A stretch of 64,000 nucleotides of DNA from Bradyrhizobium sp. 186. Lineage in GTDB: Bacteria > Pseudomonadota > Alphaproteobacteria > Rhizobiales > Xanthobacteraceae. The stretch lies in contig NZ_CP082164.1 of the NCBI RefSeq assembly GCF_023101685.1, forward strand, positions 6,448,001-6,512,000, written 5' to 3'. Every line of letters begins with the position of its first letter. Position 1 is the stretch's first letter. Positions 7,231 to 16,250 of the stretch are shown here, piece by piece. Both the position numbers and the translations under genes were made by a program. The notes under the pieces are model-generated. The model ran no database searches, was not told the origin of the DNA, and was given only the letters and a program-made list of their open reading frames with translations.

Positions 7231-8460
7231 ATGAACGCTCCCATACTCACGTCGTCGCTGCTTCGGCCGGCGAACCGCCTCTCCGCGATCGGCGTGTCGG
7301 AGATTCTGAAGATCAGCGGGCTCGCTGCCGCGATGAAGCGCCAGGGCCAGGACATCATCATCCTGGGCGCCGGCGAACCCGACTTCGATACGCCGGAGTC
7401 GATCAAGGATGCCGCCGAGCGCGCCATGCGCGCCGGCGCCACCAAATACACCGCTCTCGACGGCTCGCTCGAGCTCAAGGCCGCCATCCGCGCAAAGTTC
7501 AAGCGCGATAACGGGCTCGATTTCGCGCAAGACGAGATCACCGTGTCAGCCGGCGCCAAGCAGGTGCTCTTCAACGCCATGATGGCCACCATCAACCCCG
7601 GCGACGAGGTCATCATCCCGACGCCGTTCTGGGTGACTTACGCCGACATCGTCGCGATCGCCGGCGGCACGCCGGTGCTGGTGCCATGTTCCGAGGCCAA
7701 TGGCTTTCGGCTTCAAGGTGATGCCCTTGAACGCGCCATCACGTCTCGCACGCGATGGCTGATGCTGAACTCGCCGTCCAATCCATCCGGCGCGGCCTAT
7801 TCGGAAACCGATTATCGGCCGATCCTCGACGTACTTATCAAGCATCCGCATGTCTGGCTGATGGTCGACGACATCTACGAGCATATCATCTACGGCGACT
7901 TTCGTTTCGTCACGCCGGCGGCGATCGAACCGGCTCTCCGCAGCCGGACACTGACCGTCAATGGCGTCTCGAAAGCCTACGCGATGACCGGCTGGCGCAT
8001 CGGCTACGGGGCTGGGCCAAGCCCTCTGATCCGTGCGATGGCTGTCGTCCAGAGCCAATCGACCTCCTGCCCGTCATCGGTCAGCCAGGCTGCGGCCATT
8101 GAGGCCCTGAACGGCCCGCAAGATTTCATCCGGGACCGCTGCCGGTCATTTCAACAGCGGCGCGATCTTGTCGTCGGCGCGTTGAACGCGATTGACGGCA
8201 TCAATTGCCGCATGCCCGACGGCGCTTTCTACACATTTGCGAGTTGCGCCGGCCTGATCGGCAAAATCACGCCGGACGGTCAAACACTGCGTAACGACAC
8301 CGACTTCGCGGAGTACCTTCTTCGCGCCGTTGGCGTTGCCGTCATCCCTGGATCGGCTTTCGGGCTTGCACCGTATTTCAGGATTTCCTACGCGACATCG
8401 GCCGCCGAGCTCGAGGACGCGTGCCAGCGCATCGCTTGCGCAGCTGCGCAGCTTTCGTGA
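7231..8460 (+). CDS. Class I PLP-dependent aminotransferase (aspartate aminotransferase-like)
   Basis: 409 aa fold-type I aminotransferase. Substrate and PLP motifs: GAGEPDFDTPESIK at the start, NSPSNPSGAAY, and K248 in NGVSKAYAMTGWRIGY, which forms the Schiff base; the C-terminal Arg is in YFRISYA. The gene follows the ALDH7 gene by 13 bases with a GAGGGAGA ribosome site. The pairing suggests amino-group removal from lysine or a lysine-derived intermediate, but the sequence alone fits aspartate/aromatic aminotransferases generally. Length is normal. Confidence 0.85.
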   Translation: MNAPILTSSLLRPANRLSAIGVSEILKISGLAAAMKRQGQDIIILGAGEPDFDTPESIKDAAERAMRAGATKYTALDGSLELKAAIRAKFKRDNGLDFAQDEITVSAGAKQVLFNAMMATINPGDEVIIPTPFWVTYADIVAIAGGTPVLVPCSEANGFRLQGDALERAITSRTRWLMLNSPSNPSGAAYSETDYRPILDVLIKHPHVWLMVDDIYEHIIYGDFRFVTPAAIEPALRSRTLTVNGVSKAYAMTGWRIGYGAGPSPLIRAMAVVQSQSTSCPSSVSQAAAIEALNGPQDFIRDRCRSFQQRRDLVVGALNAIDGINCRMPDGAFYTFASCAGLIGKITPDGQTLRNDTDFAEYLLRAVGVAVIPGSAFGLAPYFRISYATSAAELEDACQRIACAAAQLS

Positions 8461-8558
8461 GAGCCTCCACACGCTTGACAATGTCGATTAACAGAGGTCG
8501 ACAGCTGCTGGCCTCAAACTGGCTGCCGCCTTATGGACGCCGGCAAGTCAGACGCTAT

Positions 8559-9017
8559 CTATGGTCCGTGCACTCGCCATTGCAGAAGGGAATAGGCCGG
8601 ATCGAACTCAGCGTGATGTTCGAATACACCTTCGACATGGGTTCCAATCGCGACGTTCTGTAGTGGATCGCCCAGCAGGTTACCCACCATCCGGACGCCG
8701 TCGGCCTGCGGAATCTCTACAAGTATGGCGAGGTAGGGGCCGTGTTGCGCTAGCGCCACGTGCGAGGGATGCCAGACTCGCTCCCAACTGAATATCCTGC
8801 CCCGTGGCTCGACTTCAGTCCACTGGGGATCAAAGGCATGGCAACGATGGCAGATCCACTCCGGCCCAAATTGCCACGTGTTGCAATGACTGCAGCGCTG
8901 AACCAGGAGACGGTTTTCGCGTAACCCCGCCCAGTAAGGCGCTGACAAGCCGTCGGGCTCGGCTATCGGGATTGGCAGGCCCGCGGGAAGATAGGTCGGG
9001 ATTGCCTTGCTGCTCAT
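8559..9017 (-). CDS. DUF35 OB-fold/zinc-ribbon protein, thiolase partner
   Basis: 152 aa. The rubredoxin-like zinc ribbon is CSHCNTWQFGPEWICHRC (two CxxC pairs) and is followed by an OB-fold (GRIFSWERV... YLAILVEIP... VRMVGNLLG). DUF35 proteins bind CoA esters and form complexes with thiolase-like proteins, as with Ltp2-ChsH2 in steroid breakdown. The start at 9017 overlaps the thiolase stop by ATGA, so the two are translationally coupled. It is the last gene of the minus-strand operon from 15513. Confidence 0.85.
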   Translation of the reverse strand: MSSKAIPTYLPAGLPIPIAEPDGLSAPYWAGLRENRLLVQRCSHCNTWQFGPEWICHRCHAFDPQWTEVEPRGRIFSWERVWHPSHVALAQHGPYLAILVEIPQADGVRMVGNLLGDPLQNVAIGTHVEGVFEHHAEFDPAYSLLQWRVHGP

Positions 9018-10207
9018 AGGCTCGCTTCCGAGCCGAGAAGAAGATTGCTGACCGGTGTGACCATCGGACCGCCGATGACCATTGCCACGTCGTTCCTTTG
9101 CACCTGACTCGTCGACGTGCCGCGTACCTGGCGCACCGCCTCCAACACGAGCTCGAAGCCGTGCATATAGCATTCAGCCAGGTTGCCGCCGCTGGTGTTG
9201 AGCGGAAGCCGTCCAGATGGGGCCGTCAGGTTTTCGACTGTCAGAAAGTCATTGGCTTCCCCCGGCTTGAAGAAGCCATGCTCTGCCAGCGCCATCACCA
9301 CACCGCCCGTGAAGTTTTCGTAGCATTGAACCACGCCGACATCGGATGGCCCAAGCCCCGCCATCCGGTAAAGGTCGGGCGCGACCGTATCGAAGCTCGC
9401 ACTGGCATAGAGCGGCGAATTGTGGGGCATAGCCGCTGTGCGATATCCGGAACCGACCGCCGCACCTAGCACGTAGACGGGCTTGTGCCGGAATTCCCCG
9501 GCACGCTCCGCAGGTACGAGCACGAGCGCGGCGGCGCCGTCATTTTCCATGCAGCAGTCATAGAGATGAAACGGCTCGGCGATCCAGCGCGACGCATCGT
9601 ATTTAGCCTCGTCCAGCGGCTTGCCGTGCATAACTGCGCGCGGATTCGCCTGGGCGTGATGGTAGGACGCCAGCGCAATGGCCCGCATTGCATCCTGTCG
9701 CACGCCGTGCTCGTGCATGTAGCGGCGCACGCGCATGGCAAAGCGCTGTGGGGGCGCCAGCACGCCATACGGCATCAGGTACGCCTTCTCGCCGGAAATC
9801 GTGTCGATACCCGTCGTCTGCCCGAAGCGACCATACTGGCCTTGTGCGAGTGAGCGAAACACGACGACGCAATCCGCCAAGCCCGCGACGATGGACGAGG
9901 CCGCATTGGCAACTGCCGCGCAGCAGCCACCACCGCCGCCACCCCATTGCATGGTCGCCGCACGAAGCCTTCGTGTGCCCAGCGCCGCGGCGAGCCGCGA
10001 CGCATCGCTGCGATCCTCGCTATACGATGCAAAGCCATCGATGTCGCGCGGGTCCAGACCTGCATCCGCGCAAGCCGCCAGAATCGCCTTGAGAGCCAAC
10101 TTGAACTCCGGATCGGGCGATGCCCCATGGCGAAAATAGTCCGTTTCGCCGATCCCGATCACGGCGACCCGGCCCCTGAGCGTGCGTTCGGCTTGCGCCC
10201 GCACCAT
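9014..10207 (-). CDS. SCP2-type thiolase / acetyl-CoA acetyltransferase-like protein
   Basis: 397 aa thiolase-fold protein of the lipid-transfer/SCP-x group: VAVIGIGETDYFRHG at the N-terminus, a Gly-rich segment WGGGGGGCCAAVANAASSI, CYENFTGGVVMALAEHGF, and the C-terminal LPLNTSGGNLAECYMHGF. Partners of DUF35 proteins in this family are thiolases or retro-aldolases that shorten acyl-CoA side chains. The ATG at 10207 overlaps the CoA-transferase stop (TGATG); a GTG one codon upstream is possible. Whether it acts as thiolase or aldolase cannot be told without structural comparison. Confidence 0.85.
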   Translation of the reverse strand: MVRAQAERTLRGRVAVIGIGETDYFRHGASPDPEFKLALKAILAACADAGLDPRDIDGFASYSEDRSDASRLAAALGTRRLRAATMQWGGGGGGCCAAVANAASSIVAGLADCVVVFRSLAQGQYGRFGQTTGIDTISGEKAYLMPYGVLAPPQRFAMRVRRYMHEHGVRQDAMRAIALASYHHAQANPRAVMHGKPLDEAKYDASRWIAEPFHLYDCCMENDGAAALVLVPAERAGEFRHKPVYVLGAAVGSGYRTAAMPHNSPLYASASFDTVAPDLYRMAGLGPSDVGVVQCYENFTGGVVMALAEHGFFKPGEANDFLTVENLTAPSGRLPLNTSGGNLAECYMHGFELVLEAVRQVRGTSTSQVQRNDVAMVIGGPMVTPVSNLLLGSEASL

Positions 10208-11499
10208 CACACTTCAACATCCTGCCGCGGAGGTCTTGCCGCATCAGCGCCGAACGCTCCCGCTTCGGCAAGCCGTGCGAGGCGCGCGTCGTCGTAGCCG
10301 AGCAGCTCGCGCAGTACATTTTCGGTATGCTGTCCGACCGCGGGTGCCGCAACAGGATCGACGATCGGCGTGCGCGAATAGCGGATCGGCAGGTTGACGT
10401 TCGGAACCCAACCCAGCCTATCGTGCGGAATTCGCGTGACAAGGCCACGCTCCCGCGCTTCGGGTGAGCGGATGGCTTCCCCGACGGTCCGCACCTGCCC
10501 GCAGGGAACGCCGGCCACCCGCATCCGCGCCTGCCAGTGCGACCAGGGCTTCTGGGCAAACGCATCGCCAAGGATCGCGAACAGCTCCTCGCGCCGCCGG
10601 ATGCGGTCGGGTCCGGTCGCGTAGATGTCGGCTGAAGCGAGATCGGCGCGATCGATCACCTGCGACACCAGACGCTGAAAAATCTTGTCGTTGCCGCAGT
10701 TGATATAGAAGGAACAGTCCTGCGCCTGAAACACGCCTGACGGACATGTATCCGGACTGGTGTTTCCCTGCCGCTGCGGATTTGCGCCGCTGAACAGATG
10801 TTGCATTGTGGCATAGCCCGTCATCAGCACGGCATTGTCGAACAGCGAGATCTCGACCGCCTGGCCGTGGCCGCTGCGCTCGCGGGCAACGAGCGCGCCA
10901 AGGATCGCGTTGCAGGCCATCATCGCCGTACTGATGTCCATGACCGGCGACAGCGCCCGCACACCTTCGCGATCGGCGTAGCCGTTCATGGACACGAAGC
11001 CGCTCTCGACCTGCGCGATCGGGTCGAAACCAAGTCGATCGGAAAATCTCCCCTCGCGTCCATAGGCCGACACGGAGCAATAGATGATCTCGGGCCTAAT
11101 CTTGCGGCAGGCCTCATAGTCAAGCCCAAACCGCGCCATGACGCCGGTCGAGAAGTTCTCGACGACGACATCCGCGGTCGCGATCAATTCGCGCGCGATC
11201 GCGACGCCCTCCGGCGACTTGAGGTCGAGGGCGACGCTCTGCTTGTTGCGATTGGTCCAAACGAAGGGCGCGCCGTGATTGAGCCCGGGATGCACGGGCG
11301 GATAGCGACGAAGGTCGTCGCCGCGGCCTGGCGCCTCGATCTTGATGACCTCGGCGCCCATGTCGGCGAGGATCATCGTCGCGAAAGGCCCGGCGATGAA
11401 GTGCGAGAAATCGACGACCCGTATCCCCTGGAGGGCTTTCGGCGCCTGGGCCGGGCGTGGCGTATGCTCAGGAAAGTCCGCTTCGATGTTGTCCAACAT
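10207..11499 (-). CDS. Family III CoA-transferase (CaiB/BaiF type)
   Basis: 430 aa. Family III landmarks: GIRVVDFSHFIAGPFATMILADMGAEVIKIE, then the nucleophile region NRNKQSVALDLKSPEG with the conserved Asp in VVENFSTGVM. It moves CoA from a donor thioester to a carboxylic acid. ATG 11499 (MLDNIEADFPE) is chosen; the longer frame to 11643 has low-complexity sequence outside the family. It lies between the binding protein and the thiolase in the Rieske operon, so it may activate the acid made by the oxygenase. The substrate is unknown. Confidence 0.85.
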   Translation of the reverse strand: MLDNIEADFPEHTPRPAQAPKALQGIRVVDFSHFIAGPFATMILADMGAEVIKIEAPGRGDDLRRYPPVHPGLNHGAPFVWTNRNKQSVALDLKSPEGVAIARELIATADVVVENFSTGVMARFGLDYEACRKIRPEIIYCSVSAYGREGRFSDRLGFDPIAQVESGFVSMNGYADREGVRALSPVMDISTAMMACNAILGALVARERSGHGQAVEISLFDNAVLMTGYATMQHLFSGANPQRQGNTSPDTCPSGVFQAQDCSFYINCGNDKIFQRLVSQVIDRADLASADIYATGPDRIRRREELFAILGDAFAQKPWSHWQARMRVAGVPCGQVRTVGEAIRSPEARERGLVTRIPHDRLGWVPNVNLPIRYSRTPIVDPVAAPAVGQHTENVLRELLGYDDARLARLAEAGAFGADAARPPRQDVEV

Positions 11500-11572
11500 G
11501 CCTATATCCACCGGTTTGCCGCAAGGCGGCCGTGAGATTCGCGTTGGCCGTCGCCAGCTCGGCCACGACGCG

Positions 11573-12796
11573 TCAGTTGCCTTTCGATTGCTCGCCCGTC
11601 GCGCATCCACCCTGATCGATCGGCCGAAATGCCTCCGGGCCACTCAGCACGCCGACGTTTTCCAGAAGGTCCCACTTGCCCTTCGACGCCTTGGGATCCT
11701 TCACTTTCAGGATGTACATGTTATGGATGGCGCGGCCGTCTGCCCGTACGACGACGGGTCCAAACAGCTCGTCATCGATCGGCTGCTCCTTCATCTTTCG
11801 GATCACCGGCTGTGCGTCGTTGGTCCCCGCAGCCAGCGCCGCATTCAGATAGGCGAGCACCGACGAATAGACTCCCGCGTGAAACGCCGTTGGTGACTGC
11901 CCGTGTTGACGCGCGCTGAACTTCGCCGACCAGACTCGGCTGGCATCGTTGAGGTCCCAATAGAACGGCTGCGTGATAATGAGCCCCTGCCCTACGGCGA
12001 GGCCGCTCGCCTCGACATCATTCGTCGTGGTCAACAACGCGGCGAAGGTCTTGCCGTTCTGTTTCAGCCCGAACTCAGAGGATTGCTTGATCAGGTTGAC
12101 GGTGTCGCCGCCGGCGGTCGCGAAAGCGATCACGTCGGCGCCCGAAGCGTCCGCCTGCAGAATGAACGAGGCATAGTCGGCGTTGTTGATGGGCACATTG
12201 ACCGATCCAAGCACGGTGCCGCCGCCCGTGCCGATCACCGACGTGCCATCGCGCACCATGGACTTGCCAAGCGCATTGTCAGTCGCGATGAAGTACCACT
12301 TCTTGCCGCCGTGATGCACGAGGTAGTTTCCGATCGTGTGCGAGGCCGCCCAGGTGTCGAACGTCCACTGGATCGTATTCGGCGAGCAGTACTTGCCGGT
12401 AAGGTCGGATGAGGCTGCGCTGGACGCAATCAACGCCGTCTTGCTGCCGCGCACGACCTCGTTGACGGCGAGACCTACCGCCGAGTTCGGCACGTCGGCG
12501 ACCGCATCAATCTTTTCCTGATCGATCCATCGACGCGCAATTCCGGCCCCGACATCCGCCTTGTTCTGGTGATCCGCCGAAATGATCTCGACCTTGAAAT
12601 CGGGATGCTGCTGCATGAAGTCCTCAGCCGCCATCTTCGCCGCGGTGACCGAGCCCTCGCCGGCATTGTCAGAATACGGGCCCGAAGCGTCGTTCAGGAC
12701 GCCGATCTTCATCGTGCGCACCGTATCCGCCAGAGCAGACGAGTAGGCAGTGATGGCGAGGAAGGAAGCTCCGAAAATGTACGCAAGAACCTTCAT
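11573..12796 (-). CDS. ABC transporter substrate-binding protein (branched-chain amino acid type)
   Basis: 407 aa, Peripla_BP_6 fold. The Sec signal (MKVLAYIFGASFLAITAYSS, ending ALA-D) is followed by MKIGVLNDASGPYSD and the usual two-lobe organisation. It carries no permease or ATPase nearby; the only complete Liv set in the window is at 35337-38617. Its position in the operon between the oxygenase genes and the CoA-transferase suggests that it binds the aromatic or alicyclic acid processed by this operon. Confidence 0.88.
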   Translation of the reverse strand: MKVLAYIFGASFLAITAYSSALADTVRTMKIGVLNDASGPYSDNAGEGSVTAAKMAAEDFMQQHPDFKVEIISADHQNKADVGAGIARRWIDQEKIDAVADVPNSAVGLAVNEVVRGSKTALIASSAASSDLTGKYCSPNTIQWTFDTWAASHTIGNYLVHHGGKKWYFIATDNALGKSMVRDGTSVIGTGGGTVLGSVNVPINNADYASFILQADASGADVIAFATAGGDTVNLIKQSSEFGLKQNGKTFAALLTTTNDVEASGLAVGQGLIITQPFYWDLNDASRVWSAKFSARQHGQSPTAFHAGVYSSVLAYLNAALAAGTNDAQPVIRKMKEQPIDDELFGPVVVRADGRAIHNMYILKVKDPKASKGKWDLLENVGVLSGPEAFRPIDQGGCATGEQSKGN

Positions 12797-12829
12797 TATT
12801 TTCCACCCTTGACGATGTTATTTGTTCTT

Positions 12830-13792
12830 TCAGAGATCGAGGACGAGCGTGCGTGATCTGGCGCCTGAGCAGCAGATCATCATGATCTTGTTCGCCGCCT
12901 GCTCCTCTTTGCTTAGGAATTGGTCGCGATGGTCAGGTATGCCTTCGAGCACACGCGTTTCGCAGGTGCCGCAGACCCCTTCGGCGCAAGCGTGATTGGC
13001 AGTGATTCCCGCATCCAACAGGGCTTCGAGAATGGTCTTGCCTGCGCCGACCTCGATCGTCCGGTTGCTTCGGGCGAGCCTGACCTCGAAACCGCCTTCG
13101 ATCGCCGGTGTTTCCCTGGCCTTGAAATATTCAACATGCACATGGCCGACGGGACGATCCGCCGTCGCAGCCTCGAATGCTTCGAGCATCGGCAGCGGGC
13201 CGCAGCAATAGAGGTGAGCCCGCATCGGCGCAGTTCTGACGAGTGCTGGAAGATCGAACATGCGCCCGGACCGCTCATCGTCAAAGTCGACGTGCACTTT
13301 CGGGGGCTCGTTCGATCCAAGCGCATTGAGCTCGTCGAGAAATGCCGCGGCGCGCCGCGTCCTGGCGGCATAGACAAGCTCCCAGGAGCGCCCCAGCGTC
13401 TCCAGGCGGCGGACCATCGACAACAGGGGCGTAATCCCGATCCCGCCGGCAATCAGGACCGAGTGCTCGGCCGCCTCGCAAAGCGCAAAATTGTTCCGCG
13501 GACGGGACACCGTGACGATGTCGCCCACCCCAAGATTGTCGTGCACGAAGCTCGAGCCGCCCCGGCCGGCGAGATCCTTGTTGACGGCGATGACATAGCG
13601 GTGCCGCTCACACTGATCGTTCAGCAGCGAATAGCTGCGGATCATGCCATTCGGCAGATGGAGGTCGATATGGCCGCCGGCTGTGAAAGGGATAAGATCT
13701 TCTCCCGCCGGCGACACCAATTCGTACGAATTGATGTTATCGGCCTCATAGCTGATGCGCTTGACCCGGAGCTCGATCAGGCTTTCAGCCAT
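12830..13792 (-). CDS. Phthalate dioxygenase reductase-like (FMN, NADH, C-terminal 2Fe-2S)
   Basis: 320 aa in the VanB/PdR order: flavin domain with RSYSLLND (about residues 1-100), NAD domain with GGIGITPLLSMVRRL and CCGPLPMLEAF, and a plant-type ferredoxin at the C-terminus with CAEGVCGTCETRVLEG plus a later Cys. It passes electrons from NAD(P)H to the Rieske oxygenase encoded 53 bases upstream. Start 13792 (MAESLIELRVKRI) is the natural domain start; a longer open frame upstream overlaps the oxygenase and is a shadow. It may also serve the P450 at 16251, which has no redox partner of its own here. Confidence 0.9.
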   Translation of the reverse strand: MAESLIELRVKRISYEADNINSYELVSPAGEDLIPFTAGGHIDLHLPNGMIRSYSLLNDQCERHRYVIAVNKDLAGRGGSSFVHDNLGVGDIVTVSRPRNNFALCEAAEHSVLIAGGIGITPLLSMVRRLETLGRSWELVYAARTRRAAAFLDELNALGSNEPPKVHVDFDDERSGRMFDLPALVRTAPMRAHLYCCGPLPMLEAFEAATADRPVGHVHVEYFKARETPAIEGGFEVRLARSNRTIEVGAGKTILEALLDAGITANHACAEGVCGTCETRVLEGIPDHRDQFLSKEEQAANKIMMICCSGARSRTLVLDL

Positions 13793-13845
13793 GGCGCAGA
13801 CCTCCGGATTGACGCCCGCGGAGCGTTGTGGAGGGCTTGATGCGC

Positions 13846-15165
13846 TCACAGCTCGTACCCGAAATCGGCACCCAGCCTTGCGCGCATGAAGGGTGCGCCA
13901 GCATCGACCCAGGAATCCTCCGGCGGCAGCCGCAGCGATACCGCTCGCACCATGAAGACGTCGGGATCGGTCACGCCTTTCGGCTTCGTTCCGTGATCGC
14001 GATAGGCACCGAGCGCCTCCAGGATGAAACGCCGTGTCATCGCGATTCCGGTGTCGCTCGAGCAGAGGTTCTCCCTGGTTCGATCGAAGATCGGCGACAC
14101 GCCGCTTTGGCAGGCGCCATCCTGGACCCAGAGTCCCGGCAGGCCGGAGAACCAGGTCGTTTGCTGCGCCTGATGGTCGAACTGGAAGCCGTTCTGGGGA
14201 TTGTATTTCGTCCAGTAGCCCGCGTACGGGACCGTCACCGGATGCTGGACGAGCGAATGGCGGCTGGCGTGCCCGCTTTCGCGGCCATTGTGCCCTTCGG
14301 CGAATATCTGCCGCGTCTTCGGCAGCAGCGGCTCCGACGGATGATATGAGAACATGATGCAGAGCGTGTTCTCGTCGTCGATCGGCACCCAGGCGTGGCC
14401 ACTCAAATCCGGGAACGGCGACAACGGCGGAACGAGCGTGTAGAACGGCAGCATGAACTGATTGACGCGCCAGTACAGCGTGTTTGCGTCGTAGTTTCGA
14501 CGCGCAGCGATGCTCATCCCGAAATCCTGCTTGATGCATTCGAACGTCGGGCGAAGGTCACGCTTCTGGATCCAGGCACTTGTCGTGCCCTGCGAATCCA
14601 GTCGACCGTGAAGCAGGGGCGCATGGGCGGAATCGATCTCGCCTTCAACCGCCTGAAGCCAATTGCACTCCTGGACGCGGACCGAGATATGCACCTGCTC
14701 CTGCGGGACCAGATTCCACTCGACATTCGGCAACGGCGGAAGGTCGGCCTGATCCGGCCCCATGTAGGCCCAGATCATCCCGTTGCGCTCCTTGCAGGGA
14801 TAGGCCTTGATCCGCAGACGCTCCTTGAGGCGGCTGCGGGCTGGCTCGGCCGGCATATCTGTCACGGCGCCCGTCACGTCGAACTTCCAGCCGTGATAGA
14901 CACACCGCAGGCCGCAATCCTCGTTTCTTCCAAAGATCAGCGGCGCACCCCGATGCGGACAAGCCTGATCGACCAGCCCGACACGGCCCTCTGAGTCCCT
15001 GAAGGCGACAAGATCCTCTCCCAGCAGCCGGATGCGCTTCGGTTGGCCGTCGTTGACCAGATCCGCCGACGGCAGGAATGGAATCCAGTAGAGACGAAAG
15101 AGATCCCCGAGGGGGGTGCCCTTTCCAACCCTCACCAGGCGTTCATTGTCTTCACGCGAGAGCAT
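13846..15165 (-). CDS. Rieske non-haem iron oxygenase, large subunit (phthalate 4,5-dioxygenase-like)
   Basis: 439 aa. The Rieske cluster motif is CPHRGAPLIFGRNEDCG...CVYHGWKF (Cys-x-His and Cys-x2-His). The mononuclear iron region is EGEIDSAHAPLLHG. Single-subunit oxygenases of this kind hydroxylate, dihydroxylate or O-demethylate aromatic and related acids with the FMN/2Fe-2S reductase next door. The ATG at 15165 has ACGGAGGAAACTC upstream. No beta subunit gene is present, as expected for this alpha-only class. The exact substrate is not readable. Confidence 0.9.
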   Translation of the reverse strand: MLSREDNERLVRVGKGTPLGDLFRLYWIPFLPSADLVNDGQPKRIRLLGEDLVAFRDSEGRVGLVDQACPHRGAPLIFGRNEDCGLRCVYHGWKFDVTGAVTDMPAEPARSRLKERLRIKAYPCKERNGMIWAYMGPDQADLPPLPNVEWNLVPQEQVHISVRVQECNWLQAVEGEIDSAHAPLLHGRLDSQGTTSAWIQKRDLRPTFECIKQDFGMSIAARRNYDANTLYWRVNQFMLPFYTLVPPLSPFPDLSGHAWVPIDDENTLCIMFSYHPSEPLLPKTRQIFAEGHNGRESGHASRHSLVQHPVTVPYAGYWTKYNPQNGFQFDHQAQQTTWFSGLPGLWVQDGACQSGVSPIFDRTRENLCSSDTGIAMTRRFILEALGAYRDHGTKPKGVTDPDVFMVRAVSLRLPPEDSWVDAGAPFMRARLGADFGYEL

Positions 15166-15192
15166 GAGTTTCCTCCGTTGAATTGCGCACAG

Positions 15193-15513
15193 TCATGCGC
15201 CCTGCTTCGAGGGGCCGCCCAAAAGCGCTGCAACGCGGCATGACAGTCCGAGATCACGTGCAGTCCAAAGCGGATCGGCCGCAGCGAGAGGCTTCCGCGG
15301 CACAGGGGGCTCCCTGCCGATCTCCACAAGATTCACGATCATTTCGATCCGGCGCCGCTCCAACTGCTTCAGGGCGTCCTCGATGACGAGGCCTTCCGCG
15401 GTGCAGCCCGGCAGCTCTGGATAGGCAAGCCGCACACGCCAGTTGCCGGGCTCGGTTTCAACCGCCTCGGCCTCGAGAAGGTAGGGAATCGACAAGAACT
15501 CGCGCAGATTCAA
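15193..15513 (-). CDS. HicB-like small protein without a HicA partner
   Basis: 106 aa. The middle part, WRVRLAYPELPGCTAEGLVIEDALKQLERR, follows the HicB antitoxin core (partly degraded RNase H fold). No HicA-like toxin (short, with a GSH motif) lies on either side, and the C-terminus is not an obvious DNA-binding tail. The TTG start at 15513 has GGGGAGGG just upstream. It is the first gene of the Rieske operon. Such orphan HicB-like proteins may have been recruited for another job; no function is assigned. Confidence 0.6.
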   Translation of the reverse strand: MNLREFLSIPYLLEAEAVETEPGNWRVRLAYPELPGCTAEGLVIEDALKQLERRRIEMIVNLVEIGREPPVPRKPLAAADPLWTARDLGLSCRVAALLGGPSKQGA

Positions 15514-15556
15514 GCAACCCTCCCCTGCGACGACATTTCCTTAACGTCATTCTTAA

Positions 15557-15568
15557 TACGTATACGTA
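15557..15568. promoter_or_regulatory. 12-bp palindrome TACGTATACGTA (candidate MarR operator)
   Basis: A perfect palindrome located 44 bases upstream of the TTG of the Rieske operon and 156 bases before the divergent MarR gene. The position fits repression of the operon by that regulator. It resembles the later GTACAC-type sites (ATACGT-AT-ACGTAC) only loosely. The rest of the 210-base gap showed nothing else clear. Confidence 0.45.
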
Positions 15569-15723
15569 CTACTTTGTCGAATGAGTTGCAATAACCAGTG
15601 GAGGTTAGTCGGTGATTTCGAACGGACTGCTCGGGCCAATCGTCTGGCGCGGGGTTGAGAGCCGTTGGCCAAGCTGCTAACGGCTAAGCGTGTTTCGAGG
15701 CGACAACTCAGGTCAACGACGGC

Positions 15724-16218
15724 ATGTCAGCCGACAAGGCAACGAAAACGACCGCGGCGGATATCGCGCGCAACTGGCGGCTGGAGGGAGGTATCGGATT
15801 CCTCCTCCGATTGCTTGATGCCCGCTATGACGTGCTCTACCAAGACCTGACGGGCCAGAGCGATGTCACACCACGACAGTTCGGCGTGCTGATCGCTCTC
15901 TATCAAAACGGCCCTCTCACTCCGTCCGCGCTTGCGGAGCGTATCAGCTGCGACCGGAATACGCTGAGCGAGATGCTCAAGAGAATGACGGCCCGGAAGC
16001 TGATCTCGAAAAAGAGCAATTCGGAGGACCGCCGATCCATTCGGGTTCAGATCACCGCCAAAGGTGAAGAAACCCTCCTGAACGTTGTTCCAGCCGCAGC
16101 CGAGCTGCAGAGCACCATGCTGGCTCCCCTGAGCAAGGACGATCGCGCGCATTTCCTCAAGTGCATGTTGGCGATCGCAAAGACCTCGGCGGCCGAACCT
16201 TCTTCCTCAGACGATTGA
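15724..16218 (+). CDS. MarR family transcriptional regulator
   Basis: 164 aa winged-helix protein. Recognition part: LTPSALAERISCDRNTLSEMLKRMTARKLI; wing: SNSEDRRSIRVQITAKG with the DRR motif. It is divergent from the Rieske operon and probably represses it through a site in the gap, with an aromatic acid or CoA ester as effector (inference). The ATG at 15724 begins MSADKATKT; no strong ribosome site is visible just upstream. It ends 32 bases before the convergent P450 gene. Confidence 0.88.
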   Translation: MSADKATKTTAADIARNWRLEGGIGFLLRLLDARYDVLYQDLTGQSDVTPRQFGVLIALYQNGPLTPSALAERISCDRNTLSEMLKRMTARKLISKKSNSEDRRSIRVQITAKGEETLLNVVPAAAELQSTMLAPLSKDDRAHFLKCMLAIAKTSAAEPSSSDD

Positions 16219-16250
16219 CAAAGGGACGCCATTGTACTCCGGCGGCTCGA

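Noticed and set aside
6396..7616. 400-residue antisense frame over the aldehyde dehydrogenase and aminotransferase
   Set aside because: It crosses two well-supported genes; composition is that of an antisense shadow.
13793..14539. N-terminal extension of the ferredoxin reductase
   Set aside because: It overlaps the Rieske oxygenase in another frame and has no domain; start 13792 fits the flavin domain.
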